Positions 28,444 through 38,091 are shown, counted from the stretch's first letter. The stretch is 64,000 nt of DNA from Bacillus sp. EB106-08-02-XG196 (GCF_013396335.1 NZ_JABWSY010000016.1:1-64000); one strand, 5' to 3'. The notes: generated from the letters alone by a model not told the origin. Made by a program: numbers and translations.

Positions 28444-28740
28444 TTAACTAGCCGATGGTAATGTAATCTCAATTAAAGTTCCTTCATTCACTTTACTTAC
28501 ATAGGTAATACTGCCATTTGTAAAGCAAATATTTATTTATATTTAAATGGTTAGCTGCTGATTACCCTTGTTGCTTTATAGATACCATTACAAGGATGAA
28601 GGTAAACATCCTGCATAAACCCCTACCCAAAGTCGCACTTTGTTAATTGGCTTATGATTAATAAATGAACGGATTACGAGAGGCATAATTACAAAAAGGC
28701 AAAATATTGAGAGATTAACAATGTAGTTTAACAAAATCAA
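28444..28740 (-). pseudogene. Internally deleted sensor histidine kinase remnant
   Basis: Two minus-strand fragments remain. At 28588-28740 a TTG with AGGTGG upstream opens 50 codons of a hydrophobic N-terminus (PLVIRSFINH, then VRLWVGVYAG), like the first helices of LytS/YehU-type five-helix sensors, before a stop. At 28444-28516 there is the last strand of a HATPase domain (NGSITYVS, then GTLIEITLP) ending in a stop. The middle of the kinase is missing. The rest of the 566-bp gap between the phasin-like gene and phaC (28741-28984) has no convincing gene; a 43-codon plus-strand frame at 28786-28917 has no ribosome binding site. Confidence 0.6.
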
Positions 28741-28984
28741 CCTAATTACCACCTATACCTAAACCGACTCTTGTATTGTTATTACATGGTGACAACTTCA
28801 AATTCTGGCAATGCAAGTGAAATCGAAAACCCTTACAGACCTCCTGTTATGTTTAGTACCGGCCTGTCATTAATGCCGGGGTCTGTGAGTGGTTTTAATA
28901 TTAAACTTGTAAACTAATAGTTTTTATCTTCAAAAACTACTTCAATTTTGTTATACAGATCTATTCATTTGTTAGTATTTACGT

Positions 28985-30073
28985 TTAGTTTGATCTCTCT
29001 TCTAACCAATCACCAATCGTTGGATATGTTATTTTTGAAGCTTTACTTCCAAAAGCAATAGACGTATGCCCAACTGGTAAGTTTATATATTGTTTGTCTT
29101 TACTGGATATGCGATTCATCAATGCTTCTACTTGATGCGGTGGAGCAATGTTATCCATTTCACCCGATAGGTTGAGGACATTAGCAGTGATTTCCGCAAG
29201 ACTCACCTGACGGCCACGAATAACGAGTTCCCCTTTAATCAGCTTGTTTTTTTGATAAAATTCGCGAATCCACTGACGATAGGATTCACCCGGAAATGGA
29301 ATGCCATCGTTTAACCATTTTTGCAGAAGTTTAAAGCTCTTTACAAAACTTTCATTCTCAGCACGATCAAAAAGACTAACATAAGGTCCATAAATGTTTG
29401 CCATCGGTTTAAGTAGTTTGTTACCAATGTCAATCATTTCAGGTGGAATATTACCGTATGTTTGCACCATTTTATCAATATCAAAATGTTGCTCATCCAG
29501 CATAGCACCATAAAGGCCTGTATCTTCAAAATCAAACGGAGTTGTCATAAAAACTAGGTTACGAATGGGCAATTCAGGGTGCAGAGCAGCAAATATTGAA
29601 GTCATTGTACCGCCCATGCAATATCCAAGAATAGACATTTCATCCGCATTCGATTTTCGCAAAACTTTACGAACCGCCCGTGGGATGTAGTCGATAATAT
29701 AATCGTCTAATTTCATATTTTTATCTTCAATGCCTGGTGTACCCCATTCAAGGAGATAGACTTCAAAGCCTCGATTCACCAGATATTCAACTAAACTGCC
29801 ACCCTTGGTTAAATCCATGATATATGGCTTATTAATCAGTGCATAAATCAAGAGAAGCGGAGTTTTATGTTTTTTTGGTTGTTCCGAAATATATCGATAT
29901 AGCTTGGTTTTATTACGAGTCCAAATGACTTCTTTCGGAGTTGGGCCGACCTCTGGTTCGGCATCCTTCAATAACACTTGAGATACGCTTTTTAAACGTC
30001 TATACATCTGTTGATACTCCTCAGGTACCATTTCGATAAAATTTTCGTATTCTTTGGACAAATGATTGTTCAT
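28985..30073 (-). CDS. phaC: Class IV PHA synthase catalytic subunit PhaC
   Basis: Polymerises (R)-3-hydroxyacyl-CoA into polyhydroxyalkanoate on the surface of storage granules. The 362-residue length is that of class III/IV PhaC. The lipase-like box GYCMGG holds the catalytic C152, with D307 (SGEMDNI) and H336 (VGHTS) completing the triad. AAGGAGTGG precedes the ATG at 30073, which is preferred over a GTG-led extension. It follows phaR by 70 bp. Unlike the phaR-phaB-phaC order of B. megaterium, no phaB reductase lies between them. Confidence 0.93.
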   Translation of the reverse strand: MNNHLSKEYENFIEMVPEEYQQMYRRLKSVSQVLLKDAEPEVGPTPKEVIWTRNKTKLYRYISEQPKKHKTPLLLIYALINKPYIMDLTKGGSLVEYLVNRGFEVYLLEWGTPGIEDKNMKLDDYIIDYIPRAVRKVLRKSNADEMSILGYCMGGTMTSIFAALHPELPIRNLVFMTTPFDFEDTGLYGAMLDEQHFDIDKMVQTYGNIPPEMIDIGNKLLKPMANIYGPYVSLFDRAENESFVKSFKLLQKWLNDGIPFPGESYRQWIREFYQKNKLIKGELVIRGRQVSLAEITANVLNLSGEMDNIAPPHQVEALMNRISSKDKQYINLPVGHTSIAFGSKASKITYPTIGDWLEERSN

Positions 30074-30143
30074 AACACCACTCCTTACCATATTTTAATT
30101 GATAAAATAAACCCTTTTTCAATTCGCATTTTTTTCTGGACTG

Positions 30144-30557
30144 TTAGACAGATCCTTTTGTATTCGTAACTTTCAGCGTATTTAATAAAGTTAAGATTTG
30201 ATTCAGTTTTGAATCAAGACTCTTCATATCCTTTTTCAAATTTGTTATTTCACGTTGCAGTTCTACTGTATCTCTTTGATTATCCTTGGAATCTTGTATA
30301 AATTCTTCTAAATCATCCACTTTCGCATCTACATTGACAATCTGAGAGGAAACATGTGCAAGATCATTTCTTGATGGTAGATTTGCAAATTCATAATAAC
30401 GTTCCGTTGTTTCATTCAACATTTGTTTGAATAGAATGTTCATCTCCAATATCTGGCTGATCGCTTGAGTTGGAAATTCCTTCGTTACTTGATCATCCAC
30501 CAGATTACTATATTCTGAATAATAATTTTTCCACATATCATAAAAGTTTTTTACCAT
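30144..30557 (-). CDS. phaR: PHA synthase subunit PhaR
   Basis: A 137-residue partner required for class IV PhaC activity. The N-terminal half has the PhaR pattern (NFYDMWKNYYSEYSN) and aromatic residues. The C-terminal half is a heptad coiled coil (residues about 75-130) likely used for assembly. GGAGGAG precedes the ATG. It lies 30 bp after the carboxyltransferase gene, which is an unusual upstream neighbour for phaR. Confidence 0.88.
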   Translation of the reverse strand: MVKNFYDMWKNYYSEYSNLVDDQVTKEFPTQAISQILEMNILFKQMLNETTERYYEFANLPSRNDLAHVSSQIVNVDAKVDDLEEFIQDSKDNQRDTVELQREITNLKKDMKSLDSKLNQILTLLNTLKVTNTKGSV

Positions 30558-30587
30558 CTTTTCTCCTCCTCTTTATTGGAACATATC

Positions 30588-32138
30588 CTATAATGGAATA
30601 TTCCCATGCTTTTTTTTAGGTCTTACTTCTTTTTTTGTTCTAAGCATCTCTAAAGACTGTTTCAGAACTTTTCTTGTATCTCTTGGGTCGATCACGTCAT
30701 CCACCATTCCATGAGAAGCCGCAACATAAGGATTCGCAAACATATTTCGATATTCTTCAATTTTTTCCGAACGTGTTGCTGCCGGATCACTGCTTTGATT
30801 AATTTCTTTTGCAAAGATAATATTTACTGCGCCTTCCGGTCCCATTACGGCAATTTCCGCATTTGGCCAAGCAAATACAATGTCCGCACCAATTGCTTTT
30901 GAATTCATAGCGACATAGGCCCCGCCAAATGCTTTTCTTAATATGACGGTTATTTTAGGAACTGTTGCTTCTGAATAGGCGTAGAGAATCTTTGCACCAT
31001 GACGAATGATACCTCCGTGCTCTTGATTGACTCCAGGGAAAAAACCTGTTACGTCTTCAAAAGTTATGATTGGGATGTTAAAAGAGTCACAGAATCGAAT
31101 GAATCTGGAAGTCTTGTCGGAAGAATTAATATCTAGACCGCCAGCCATTACTTTAGGCTGATTGGCAACTACTCCTACACTATTCCCATCAATTCTTCCA
31201 AAACCAACCACGATATTTTTCGCATAGTCCTTTTGAACTTCCATAAAATAGCCTTGATCTAATACTTGTTCTAATACCTTGCGAATATCATATACCTTCG
31301 TTGCATTGAGAGGTACTAGGTCCAGCAAATCTTCCCGCCAATCATCCTCTTTCATGCATTCTAAAGACTGAGGATTTTCCGTATTGTTTTGAGGCAGAAA
31401 GGAAATTAATTTTCTTACTTCTTCTAAGACCTCTTGTTCGGAATCACCAGTAAAATGCGCACATCCACTAATGGAAGAATGAACCTTTGCACCGCCAAGA
31501 TTCTCCGCTGAAATTTTCTCCCTGGTAACCGTTTCAATGACCTTTGGACCTGTAATAAACATTTGACTGGTATTTTCCACCATAAACACAAAATCCGTTA
31601 TGGCTGGAGAATAAACTGCCCCACCAGCACAAGGGCCCATGATTACTGATATTTGCGGGATTACACCAGAGTAGATGGCATTTCGATAAAAAATTTGACC
31701 GTATCCGTCTAAAGAAACAACGCCTTCCTGTATCCTTGCACCGCCTGAATCATTTAAACCAATAATCGGTGCCCCATTTTTTGCAGCCAAATCCATAATT
31801 TTGCAAATTTTAGACGCATGCATCTCTCCTAGTGCACCGCCAAAAACGGTAAAATCTTGGGCAAATACGTAAACTAGACGGCCATGAATTTTACCATAAC
31901 CCGTCACAACACCTTCGCCTGGACTTTCCAATTTATCCATGCCGAAGTTGGTTGCACGGTGTTTGATAAAAGAATTTAATTCCACAAAGGAATCCTCGTC
32001 CAAAAATAGATCAATTCGTTCCCTTGCAGTAAGTTTCCCTCGATTATGCTGGGTATCAATGCGCTCGTCACCGCCGCCAAGCACGATCTTACTTTTCCGA
32101 TCCCATAGATCATAAATCTTCTCATAAACTGTGCTCAT
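30588..32138 (-). CDS. Acyl-CoA (propionyl-CoA type) carboxylase, carboxyltransferase subunit
   Basis: A 516-residue carboxyltransferase that moves CO2 from carboxybiotin to an acyl-CoA, most like propionyl-CoA carboxylase beta / methylmalonyl-CoA decarboxylase alpha. Both crotonase-like halves are complete, with the oxyanion-forming glycine pairs (MGPCAGGAVYSP; RKAFGGAYVAM) and the biotin-pocket block GFFPGVNQEHGGIIRHGAK. With accB- and accC-like genes directly upstream it makes a whole carboxylase. Propionyl-CoA is the likely substrate by family, though other short acyl-CoAs are possible. Confidence 0.88.
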   Translation of the reverse strand: MSTVYEKIYDLWDRKSKIVLGGGDERIDTQHNRGKLTARERIDLFLDEDSFVELNSFIKHRATNFGMDKLESPGEGVVTGYGKIHGRLVYVFAQDFTVFGGALGEMHASKICKIMDLAAKNGAPIIGLNDSGGARIQEGVVSLDGYGQIFYRNAIYSGVIPQISVIMGPCAGGAVYSPAITDFVFMVENTSQMFITGPKVIETVTREKISAENLGGAKVHSSISGCAHFTGDSEQEVLEEVRKLISFLPQNNTENPQSLECMKEDDWREDLLDLVPLNATKVYDIRKVLEQVLDQGYFMEVQKDYAKNIVVGFGRIDGNSVGVVANQPKVMAGGLDINSSDKTSRFIRFCDSFNIPIITFEDVTGFFPGVNQEHGGIIRHGAKILYAYSEATVPKITVILRKAFGGAYVAMNSKAIGADIVFAWPNAEIAVMGPEGAVNIIFAKEINQSSDPAATRSEKIEEYRNMFANPYVAASHGMVDDVIDPRDTRKVLKQSLEMLRTKKEVRPKKKHGNIPL

Positions 32139-32170
32139 TGAAAAATACCAATTCCTCTCCTGGAATTATG

Positions 32171-32713
32171 TTATGATGTCTGCTTCACTAAGAAAAGCGG
32201 TTGTCCGTATTCTACGAGCTGACCATTCTTGACGAGTACCTCCACGATCTCTCCATCCATTTCTGCTTCAATTTCATTAAACAATTTCATAGCTTCAACG
32301 ATACAGACAACGGTTGACTTTTCAACCTTATCCCCAATTTTCACATAGGAAGCCACATCGATTGCCGGTGCCATGTAAAACGTCCCTACCATAGGGGAAA
32401 CAATTTTTAATAGGTTTTCATTTCCAAGACTTTTTGGTGTTTTTTCTTCTTTCTCAGTAATTTCCTTCGTCGCTGCCGCTTGAAAAGACGCTTCTGAAAT
32501 TTCATTCGACTTGGTTGCGGCTACAAGAACAGGTGCATCCAAAACAGCAGGAATAGCCAGATTAATTGATTCATTACCTTGTATAACAGAAGGATTTAGC
32601 ATTGAATTTCTTCTAACGAAAATTCGAGTATCTCCCTTTTCAAGTTCTAAGCAGTCTACTGTCGAATCATCAAATAGTCTAATGATTTCTCTTATTTCCT
32701 GAATTTTAAACAT
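32171..32713 (-). CDS. accB: Biotin carboxyl carrier protein
   Basis: A 180-residue carrier with an N-terminal helical region (KIQEIREIIRLFDDS), a linker rich in Ala, Glu and Lys (about 55-100), and a C-terminal biotinyl domain. The biotinylated lysine is K143 in VEAMKLF. This is the accB-type layout rather than a free biotin domain. It lies between accC and the carboxyltransferase gene. A second accB for fatty acid synthesis probably exists elsewhere in the genome, since this copy belongs to a catabolic operon. Confidence 0.88.
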   Translation of the reverse strand: MFKIQEIREIIRLFDDSTVDCLELEKGDTRIFVRRNSMLNPSVIQGNESINLAIPAVLDAPVLVAATKSNEISEASFQAAATKEITEKEEKTPKSLGNENLLKIVSPMVGTFYMAPAIDVASYVKIGDKVEKSTVVCIVEAMKLFNEIEAEMDGEIVEVLVKNGQLVEYGQPLFLVKQTS

Positions 32714-32748
32714 CTCTATCTCTCCTTAATCATGGTTAACTTGATGAA

Positions 32749-34101
32749 TTACACTTCTAACGGTATTGGATTTGTTTCAATAAATTTTGTGTTAAACTGT
32801 CCATTTACAAAACTCTCATGTTCGAAAAGTTTTTGATGGAATGGAATAGTAGTTTTGATTCCACTAATAATAAATTCATCAAGTGCCCTCTGCATGCGCA
32901 TGATCGCCTCTTCACGATTTTTTCCCCATACGATCACTTTTGCTGCCATTGAATCATAATAAGGAGAAATTTCGCAACCAGGATAAAGAGCGCTATCTAC
33001 TCGTACACCATAACCCCCAGGAGGAAGATACATTTCAACTCTCCCTGGAGAAGGCATAAAATTCTTTGCCGGGTTTTCTGCGTTGATACGGCATTCAATT
33101 GCCCAGCCATTGATTTTAATATCTTCCTGTCTATAAGTCAGAGGGTAGCCTGCTGCCACCAAAATTTGCTCTTTGATTAAGTCAATACCTGTAACCATTT
33201 CTGTAACAGGGTGTTCTACCTGTATTCGGGTATTCATTTCCATGAAATAGAAATGACCGTTTTTATCTAATAAAAATTCAACAGTCCCCGCTCCATGATA
33301 GTTAACAGCTTTTGCAGCGGCGATTGCTGCTGCACCCATCTGTTTACGAGTATCTTCCTCAAGGGCTGGTGACGGTGCTTCTTCAACCAGTTTTTGATGG
33401 CGTCTTTGAATGGAACAGTCCCTTTCCCCTAAAAAAATGATATTACCAAGCATATCCCCAATAATTTGAATTTCCACATGGCGTGGTTCCTCAATGTATT
33501 TCTCTAAATACACACCGGCGTTTCCAAATGCCGTTTCTGCTTCTGTTTGAGCTTGACGGATGGCTTTGCGTAATTCCTCTTCATCCTCCGCTACTCTCAT
33601 TCCCTTGCCGCCGCCGCCAGCAGTTGCCTTAACAATGACGGGAAATCCAATTTCCTTTGCTATCGTAACAGCTTCTTCAAGATCTTCAATTAGACCATCT
33701 GTTCCAGGAACGGTAGGTACTCCTACACTTTTCATCGTATCTCTCGCGACCGCTTTATCCCCCATTTTATTAATGGCTTCTGCTTCTGGCCCAATAAATG
33801 CAATGTCATAATCCGAGCAAATTTCTGCAAAAGTACCGTTCTCTGCCAGAAAACCATAACCAGGGTGGATAGCTTCCGCATTCGTAATTTGAGCAACGCT
33901 AATTATATTGGCAATATTCAAATAACTTTGCGAAGATGCCGAGGGTCCAATACAATATGCTTCGTCCGCCATTTGCACATGCAGGGCTTCTCGGTCTGCT
34001 TCAGAATAAACGGCAACCGTGGATATCCCCATTTCCTTGCACGCCCTAATTACACGAACAGCAATTTCTCCTCGATTAGCAATAAGAACCTTTTTAAACA
34101 T
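32749..34101 (-). CDS. accC: Biotin carboxylase subunit
   Basis: A 450-residue ATP-grasp enzyme that carboxylates the biotin of the carrier protein using bicarbonate. It begins MFKKVLIANRGEIAVRVIRA, with the glycine-rich ATP loop KATAGGGGKGMR, the metal-binding EMNTRIQVEHPVTE block and the normal full length. The ATG at 34101 follows AAAGGAAC; the longer frame relies on a TTG. It is the first gene of the carboxylase trio inside the long catabolic operon. Confidence 0.9.
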   Translation of the reverse strand: MFKKVLIANRGEIAVRVIRACKEMGISTVAVYSEADREALHVQMADEAYCIGPSASSQSYLNIANIISVAQITNAEAIHPGYGFLAENGTFAEICSDYDIAFIGPEAEAINKMGDKAVARDTMKSVGVPTVPGTDGLIEDLEEAVTIAKEIGFPVIVKATAGGGGKGMRVAEDEEELRKAIRQAQTEAETAFGNAGVYLEKYIEEPRHVEIQIIGDMLGNIIFLGERDCSIQRRHQKLVEEAPSPALEEDTRKQMGAAAIAAAKAVNYHGAGTVEFLLDKNGHFYFMEMNTRIQVEHPVTEMVTGIDLIKEQILVAAGYPLTYRQEDIKINGWAIECRINAENPAKNFMPSPGRVEMYLPPGGYGVRVDSALYPGCEISPYYDSMAAKVIVWGKNREEAIMRMQRALDEFIISGIKTTIPFHQKLFEHESFVNGQFNTKFIETNPIPLEV

Positions 34102-34131
34102 GTACAAGTTCCTTTCCAATAGTAATTTTAT

Positions 34132-35100
34132 TTAAGAGTTTACTAGTACTTTTTTGAATTCTTCCGCTAGTAAAGGAACCACCTCAAACAAATCACCCAC
34201 AATACCGTAGTCGGCTATTTGAAAGATTGGGGCTTCCGAATCTTTGTTAATCGCCACGATAACTTTTGAGTTAGACATCCCGGCTAAATGCTGAATGGCA
34301 CCTGAAATTCCACAGGCAATGTACAAATCTGGGGTGACAACCTTTCCCGTCTGTCCGATTTGCAGTGAATAGTCGCAGTAATCAGCATCACATGCACCAC
34401 GGGAAGCACCTACCGCCCCACCTAGGACCTCGGCCAATTCCTGAAGCATCTTGAATCCTTCCGGGGATTTAACCCCTCTTCCGCCAGAGATGACAACTTT
34501 CGCTTCCGATAGATCTACACCGCCTGTTGTTTTGCGTATTACTTCCTTAACAATCGTCCTTAAGTCTTTGATCTCAGCATAAAAATGGACAATCTCAATC
34601 GTTCCGTTGATTTCTGCCACTTGGATGTTATTTGGCCGTACAGTTGCGAATGGGATGCCAGAAACTACTTTCTTTTTCTCAAACGCTTTTCCGGAAAAAA
34701 CAGGACGTGTAAAGATAACGTCTTCATCCTCCACCTGAACATCAATGACGTCAGATATAAGTCCAAGCCCCAACCGCGCTGCAATGCGCGGTGCAAGATC
34801 TTTCCCGATTGATGTATGTGGTAATAAAATAGCTCCTGGTTCCACTTCATCAATAATCTGTCTCAAGCATTGAGAATAAGCATCGGTTGTATATACATCG
34901 AGTTCTTGGTTGCCCACAATATATACTTTATTTGCACCATGTTTCCCTAAAACATGTGCATAATGAACAGCTTCACTGCCGAAAGCCACAGCTATTATTT
35001 CTCCGCCTTCCGCAATGCGCTGCGCAGCTGTCAACAACTCCAGTGAAACACCTCTTAGGTTCCCAGCTTTAGCTTCCGTCACCACTAGTACTTTTCTCAT
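34132..35100 (-). CDS. etfA: Electron transfer flavoprotein alpha subunit
   Basis: A 322-residue FAD-binding subunit that passes electrons from acyl-CoA dehydrogenase towards the respiratory chain. The C-terminal FAD domain is intact: VVISGGRGVKSPEGF, GAVGASRGACDADYC, IGQTGKVVTPDLYIACGISG and the terminal AINKD. GGAGGAG precedes the ATG, and etfB lies 20 bp upstream. Pairing with the acyl-CoA dehydrogenase gene upstream supports a beta-oxidation role. Confidence 0.92.
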   Translation of the reverse strand: MRKVLVVTEAKAGNLRGVSLELLTAAQRIAEGGEIIAVAFGSEAVHYAHVLGKHGANKVYIVGNQELDVYTTDAYSQCLRQIIDEVEPGAILLPHTSIGKDLAPRIAARLGLGLISDVIDVQVEDEDVIFTRPVFSGKAFEKKKVVSGIPFATVRPNNIQVAEINGTIEIVHFYAEIKDLRTIVKEVIRKTTGGVDLSEAKVVISGGRGVKSPEGFKMLQELAEVLGGAVGASRGACDADYCDYSLQIGQTGKVVTPDLYIACGISGAIQHLAGMSNSKVIVAINKDSEAPIFQIADYGIVGDLFEVVPLLAEEFKKVLVNS

Positions 35101-35120
35101 GTTAGTTCTCCTCCTGCGTG

Positions 35121-35885
35121 TTAGATTGCCTTCGCTTCATTGCGTAGAAGTACAGCCAGTTCTGAAACTTGAGCTTCGATGGTCCCCTCCAGGATACGTC
35201 CTGCTCCTTTTTTCGACGCAAAAAATGTCTCGGTAGTTATTGTCTTTACTTCTAGAACGTCTTCGATATGTAAATCATCAATTTCAATCCGCTCAATTGG
35301 CTTTTTCTTCGCCTTCATGATGCCAGGCAAGGAAGGATATCGCGGCTCATTTAGTCCCTGTTGTGCTGTGACCAAAACTGGAAGAGATACCAAGACAACC
35401 TCTTTATCTCCTTCAACGTCCCGCTCGATCACAGCTTCGGTTCCAACAATCGCAAGCTTCGTGATCGTCGTCACTTGTGGAATATTGAGTTCCTCTGCAA
35501 GGCGTGGACCAATTTGTCCACTACCATAATCAACTCCCACATTACCGGCTAATATGATGTCAAATTCCCGATTTTTAATAATTGACTCAAGAATTTTAAC
35601 TGTACTGTGTTCATCAAGATTTAAATCTTCGCTATTAACGATAATCGCTTTATCCGCACCCATAGCAAGCGCCGTTCGCAGCCCATTCTCTTCACGTTCA
35701 GGTCCTACCGTGATAACCGTTACTTCTCCACCGTGCAATGACCGCAATTGAAGCGCCTCTTCAATTGCATATTCATCGTAAGGATTGATGATGAAGTTTA
35801 CCCCTTCTTCACTAACGGTGCCGTATTGGAACGCAATTTTTTCCTCCGGATCGAACGTTTGTTTCATCAATACTAAAATGTTCAT
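35121..35885 (-). CDS. etfB: Electron transfer flavoprotein beta subunit
   Basis: A 254-residue AMP-binding partner of EtfA. It shows the family patterns NILVLMKQTFDP at the N-terminus, NPYDEYAIEEALQL, and the signature block VTAQQGLNEPRYPSLPGIM that covers the ETF beta motif. AAGGGGA stands before the ATG. It follows the hydratase gene by 109 bp and is co-directional with etfA. Confidence 0.92.
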   Translation of the reverse strand: MNILVLMKQTFDPEEKIAFQYGTVSEEGVNFIINPYDEYAIEEALQLRSLHGGEVTVITVGPEREENGLRTALAMGADKAIIVNSEDLNLDEHSTVKILESIIKNREFDIILAGNVGVDYGSGQIGPRLAEELNIPQVTTITKLAIVGTEAVIERDVEGDKEVVLVSLPVLVTAQQGLNEPRYPSLPGIMKAKKKPIERIEIDDLHIEDVLEVKTITTETFFASKKGAGRILEGTIEAQVSELAVLLRNEAKAI

Positions 35886-35994
35886 TTTTTCGTATCCCCT
35901 TCTGATGTAATATTTAAAAAACAGTATAGAACCGAAAAAGGATTTTCGTACTTAAATTAAACACGTTGCAAGTTAGGAGAATACGATTCCTCTA

Positions 35995-36402
35995 CTAATT
36001 CGTTGATGGTAATATCGCTTCAAAAATCCCTGAAACTTTCACATCACCGTCACAGTTTTTCGCCAATACTTCACCCACAACGAGTTTATCAGCTTTTTTC
36101 TCTATCACTCTGCCAACAATTTCGATAGATTCTCCGGGATGCGTCATTTTACTAAAACGCACTTGTATTCTCTTAATGTTTTTTCGTGGTATCCATGATG
36201 TAACTCCTTGTGATAACATCCCCATGATTAACATTCCGTGAGCAATAATACCTGTGCCAGCTTGCTCCCCAACCTCTTCAACGGTATGCAGTGGATTAAA
36301 ATCTCCGGATGCCCCTGCAAATCTTACGAGCTGAACTCGTGTAATCGGATCTTTTTTCAGAATTGGGAATGAATCTCCCACCTGCAAATCTTCAAAATAC
36401 AT
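35995..36402 (-). CDS. MaoC-type (R)-specific enoyl hydratase, catalytic subunit
   Basis: A 135-residue hotdog protein with the hydratase-2 motif GDFNPLH (Asp and His catalytic) followed by GIIAHGML. This is the active type of subunit, like HadB or PhaJ, which hydrates trans-2-enoyl-CoA to (R)-3-hydroxyacyl-CoA. It follows, by 32 bp, a second hotdog gene that lacks the histidine, so the two probably form a heterodimer. The (R) product is the direct substrate of the PhaC encoded downstream. GGGGGAG precedes the ATG. Confidence 0.8.
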   Translation of the reverse strand: MYFEDLQVGDSFPILKKDPITRVQLVRFAGASGDFNPLHTVEEVGEQAGTGIIAHGMLIMGMLSQGVTSWIPRKNIKRIQVRFSKMTHPGESIEIVGRVIEKKADKLVVGEVLAKNCDGDVKVSGIFEAILPSTN

Positions 36403-36434
36403 GATTTATTTCTCCCCCTATCATCAGCTGCTAT

Positions 36435-36887
36435 TTAATGACGGTGAACTAACGTAATTTTAGCAATTGCCACTAATTCGCCTTTTTGATTGGTAAATCT
36501 GGTTTCTTCCGTAACAAAATCCATTCCGCCAGAAGAACCAATTTTGGTATCTGCCCGAACAATCTTACTCGTAACATGAAGCTCATCTCCGGCATAAATA
36601 TCGCCAAGATATTCATAATCTTGCTCACCATGCAATATTTTTACTGGGTTTAATTTCAATACCTCCATTTTTTCCTGAAAGCCATATCCGCCATGGTATT
36701 CAATGACTTGCAAAAAGGTAAGCGGAACGGGAATGCCCTCAAAACCTGCATCCTTGGCTGCCTCTAAGCTGTAGTAAATCGGGTTATCATCACCAATGGC
36801 TATGGCTAATTCTTTTATTTTCCCTTTTTCCACTGCCATGCTGTATGGTTCTAACTCAAGTCCAACTAAATCTTTCACATCTGACAA
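36435..36887 (-). CDS. MaoC N-terminal-type dehydratase subunit (HadA-like)
   Basis: A 150-residue hotdog protein of the FAS1-like dehydratase group. The motif position reads GDDNPIYYS where catalytic subunits have a His, matching HadA-type substrate-binding subunits; GIPVPLTF follows as in that group. It probably pairs with the catalytic hotdog encoded 32 bp downstream. The start is a TTG with GAGGTGG upstream. Role: shaping the acyl pocket of a hydratase, by family analogy. Confidence 0.75.
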   Translation of the reverse strand: MSDVKDLVGLELEPYSMAVEKGKIKELAIAIGDDNPIYYSLEAAKDAGFEGIPVPLTFLQVIEYHGGYGFQEKMEVLKLNPVKILHGEQDYEYLGDIYAGDELHVTSKIVRADTKIGSSGGMDFVTEETRFTNQKGELVAIAKITLVHRH

Positions 36888-36948
36888 GTTCTTCCACCTC
36901 TTTAAAATAGTAGCTTCTTACTTAGGTTGATTAAATTTTGAATTTTCT

Positions 36949-38091
36949 TTATTGTTTCAGCAGATTTCCAGCTATAACAAGACGCTGAATTTCTTGTGTT
37001 CCTTCATAGATTTGAGTGATTTTAGCATCTCTCATATAACGTTCTACCGGGTACTCCCTTGTATAACCATATCCTCCAAATATTTGGATAGCCTCTAGCG
37101 TAACTTCCATTGCAGTGTCTCCGGCTAACAGTTTGGACATTGCCGATTGATGCCCATAAGGGATTCCATGATCCTCTCGCCAGGCAGCTTGATATGTCAA
37201 TAAACGAGAGGCTTCTATTTTAGTAGCCATATCGGCTAATTTGAATTGTATAGCTTGAAGCGCGCTAATCGGTTTGCCAAATTGGACGCGATCCTTCGCA
37301 TATTCTACTGCTTTATCAAACGCTCCCTGAGCAATTCCCACCGCTTGGGCAGCTACTCCATTCCGACCGCCGTCGAGGGTCATCATAGCAATCTTAAACC
37401 CTTCACCTACTTGTCCCAAGAGATTGTCCTTTGGCACACGGCAGTCCTCAAAAATCACTTCCGTTGTTGCGGAGGAGCGAATGCCCATCTTTTTCTCCTT
37501 CTTTCCTACAGAAAAACCTGGGAAGTCCTTTTCTACAATAAAAGCGGTAATCCCCTTATGCTTTAGTTCCGGATTGGTCTGGGCAAAGACAATATAGATA
37601 TCCGCATAACCACCGTTGGTAATAAAAATCTTCGAACCGTTCAATATCCACTCATCGCCTTTGAGTACCGCAGATGTTTTCATTCCACTGGAATCAGATC
37701 CAGATCCAGATTCTGTCAAGCAATACGCACCCATGCTTTTTCCCTCTGCCATGGCTCGCAAATATTTTTGTTTTTGTGCCTCCGTTCCGAACTTAAAAAC
37801 CGGCCATCCGGCTAACGATGAATGGGCAGCAAGAGTAGTCCCTATGGAAGCATCCACCCGGGAAAGTTCTTCCACCGTGATCACATAACTCATATAATCG
37901 GCACCGGCACCACCGTATTCCTCCGGCCAAGGGATTCCGCATAAGCCAAGTTCTGCCATCTTCCTCCAAATCTTGATATCAAAGTATTCTTCTTCATCTC
38001 GCTGTGCTGCAGTAGGCTCACATTCGTTCAGTGCAAACTCGCGCACCATTTTTTGCATCATCTGGTGTTCTTCTGATAATAAAAAGTTCAT
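36949..38091 (-). CDS. Acyl-CoA dehydrogenase
   Basis: A 380-residue FAD enzyme that makes the alpha-beta double bond of acyl-CoA, the first step of beta-oxidation. Family signatures are present: AYCLTESGSGSD for FAD and substrate contact, and QIFGGYGYTREYPVERYMRD and the catalytic E363 in IYEGTQEIQ at the C-terminus. Position of the Glu is that of short/medium-chain enzymes. GAGGAG stands before the ATG. It lies in one run with hydratase and ETF genes. Substrate chain type is not readable. Confidence 0.92.
   Translation of the reverse strand: MNFLLSEEHQMMQKMVREFALNECEPTAAQRDEEEYFDIKIWRKMAELGLCGIPWPEEYGGAGADYMSYVITVEELSRVDASIGTTLAAHSSLAGWPVFKFGTEAQKQKYLRAMAEGKSMGAYCLTESGSGSDSSGMKTSAVLKGDEWILNGSKIFITNGGYADIYIVFAQTNPELKHKGITAFIVEKDFPGFSVGKKEKKMGIRSSATTEVIFEDCRVPKDNLLGQVGEGFKIAMMTLDGGRNGVAAQAVGIAQGAFDKAVEYAKDRVQFGKPISALQAIQFKLADMATKIEASRLLTYQAAWREDHGIPYGHQSAMSKLLAGDTAMEVTLEAIQIFGGYGYTREYPVERYMRDAKITQIYEGTQEIQRLVIAGNLLKQ

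Noticed and set aside
28786..28917. 43-codon plus-strand frame between the phasin-like gene and phaC
   Set aside because: No ribosome binding site and no family I recognise; it may be a fragment but cannot be supported.
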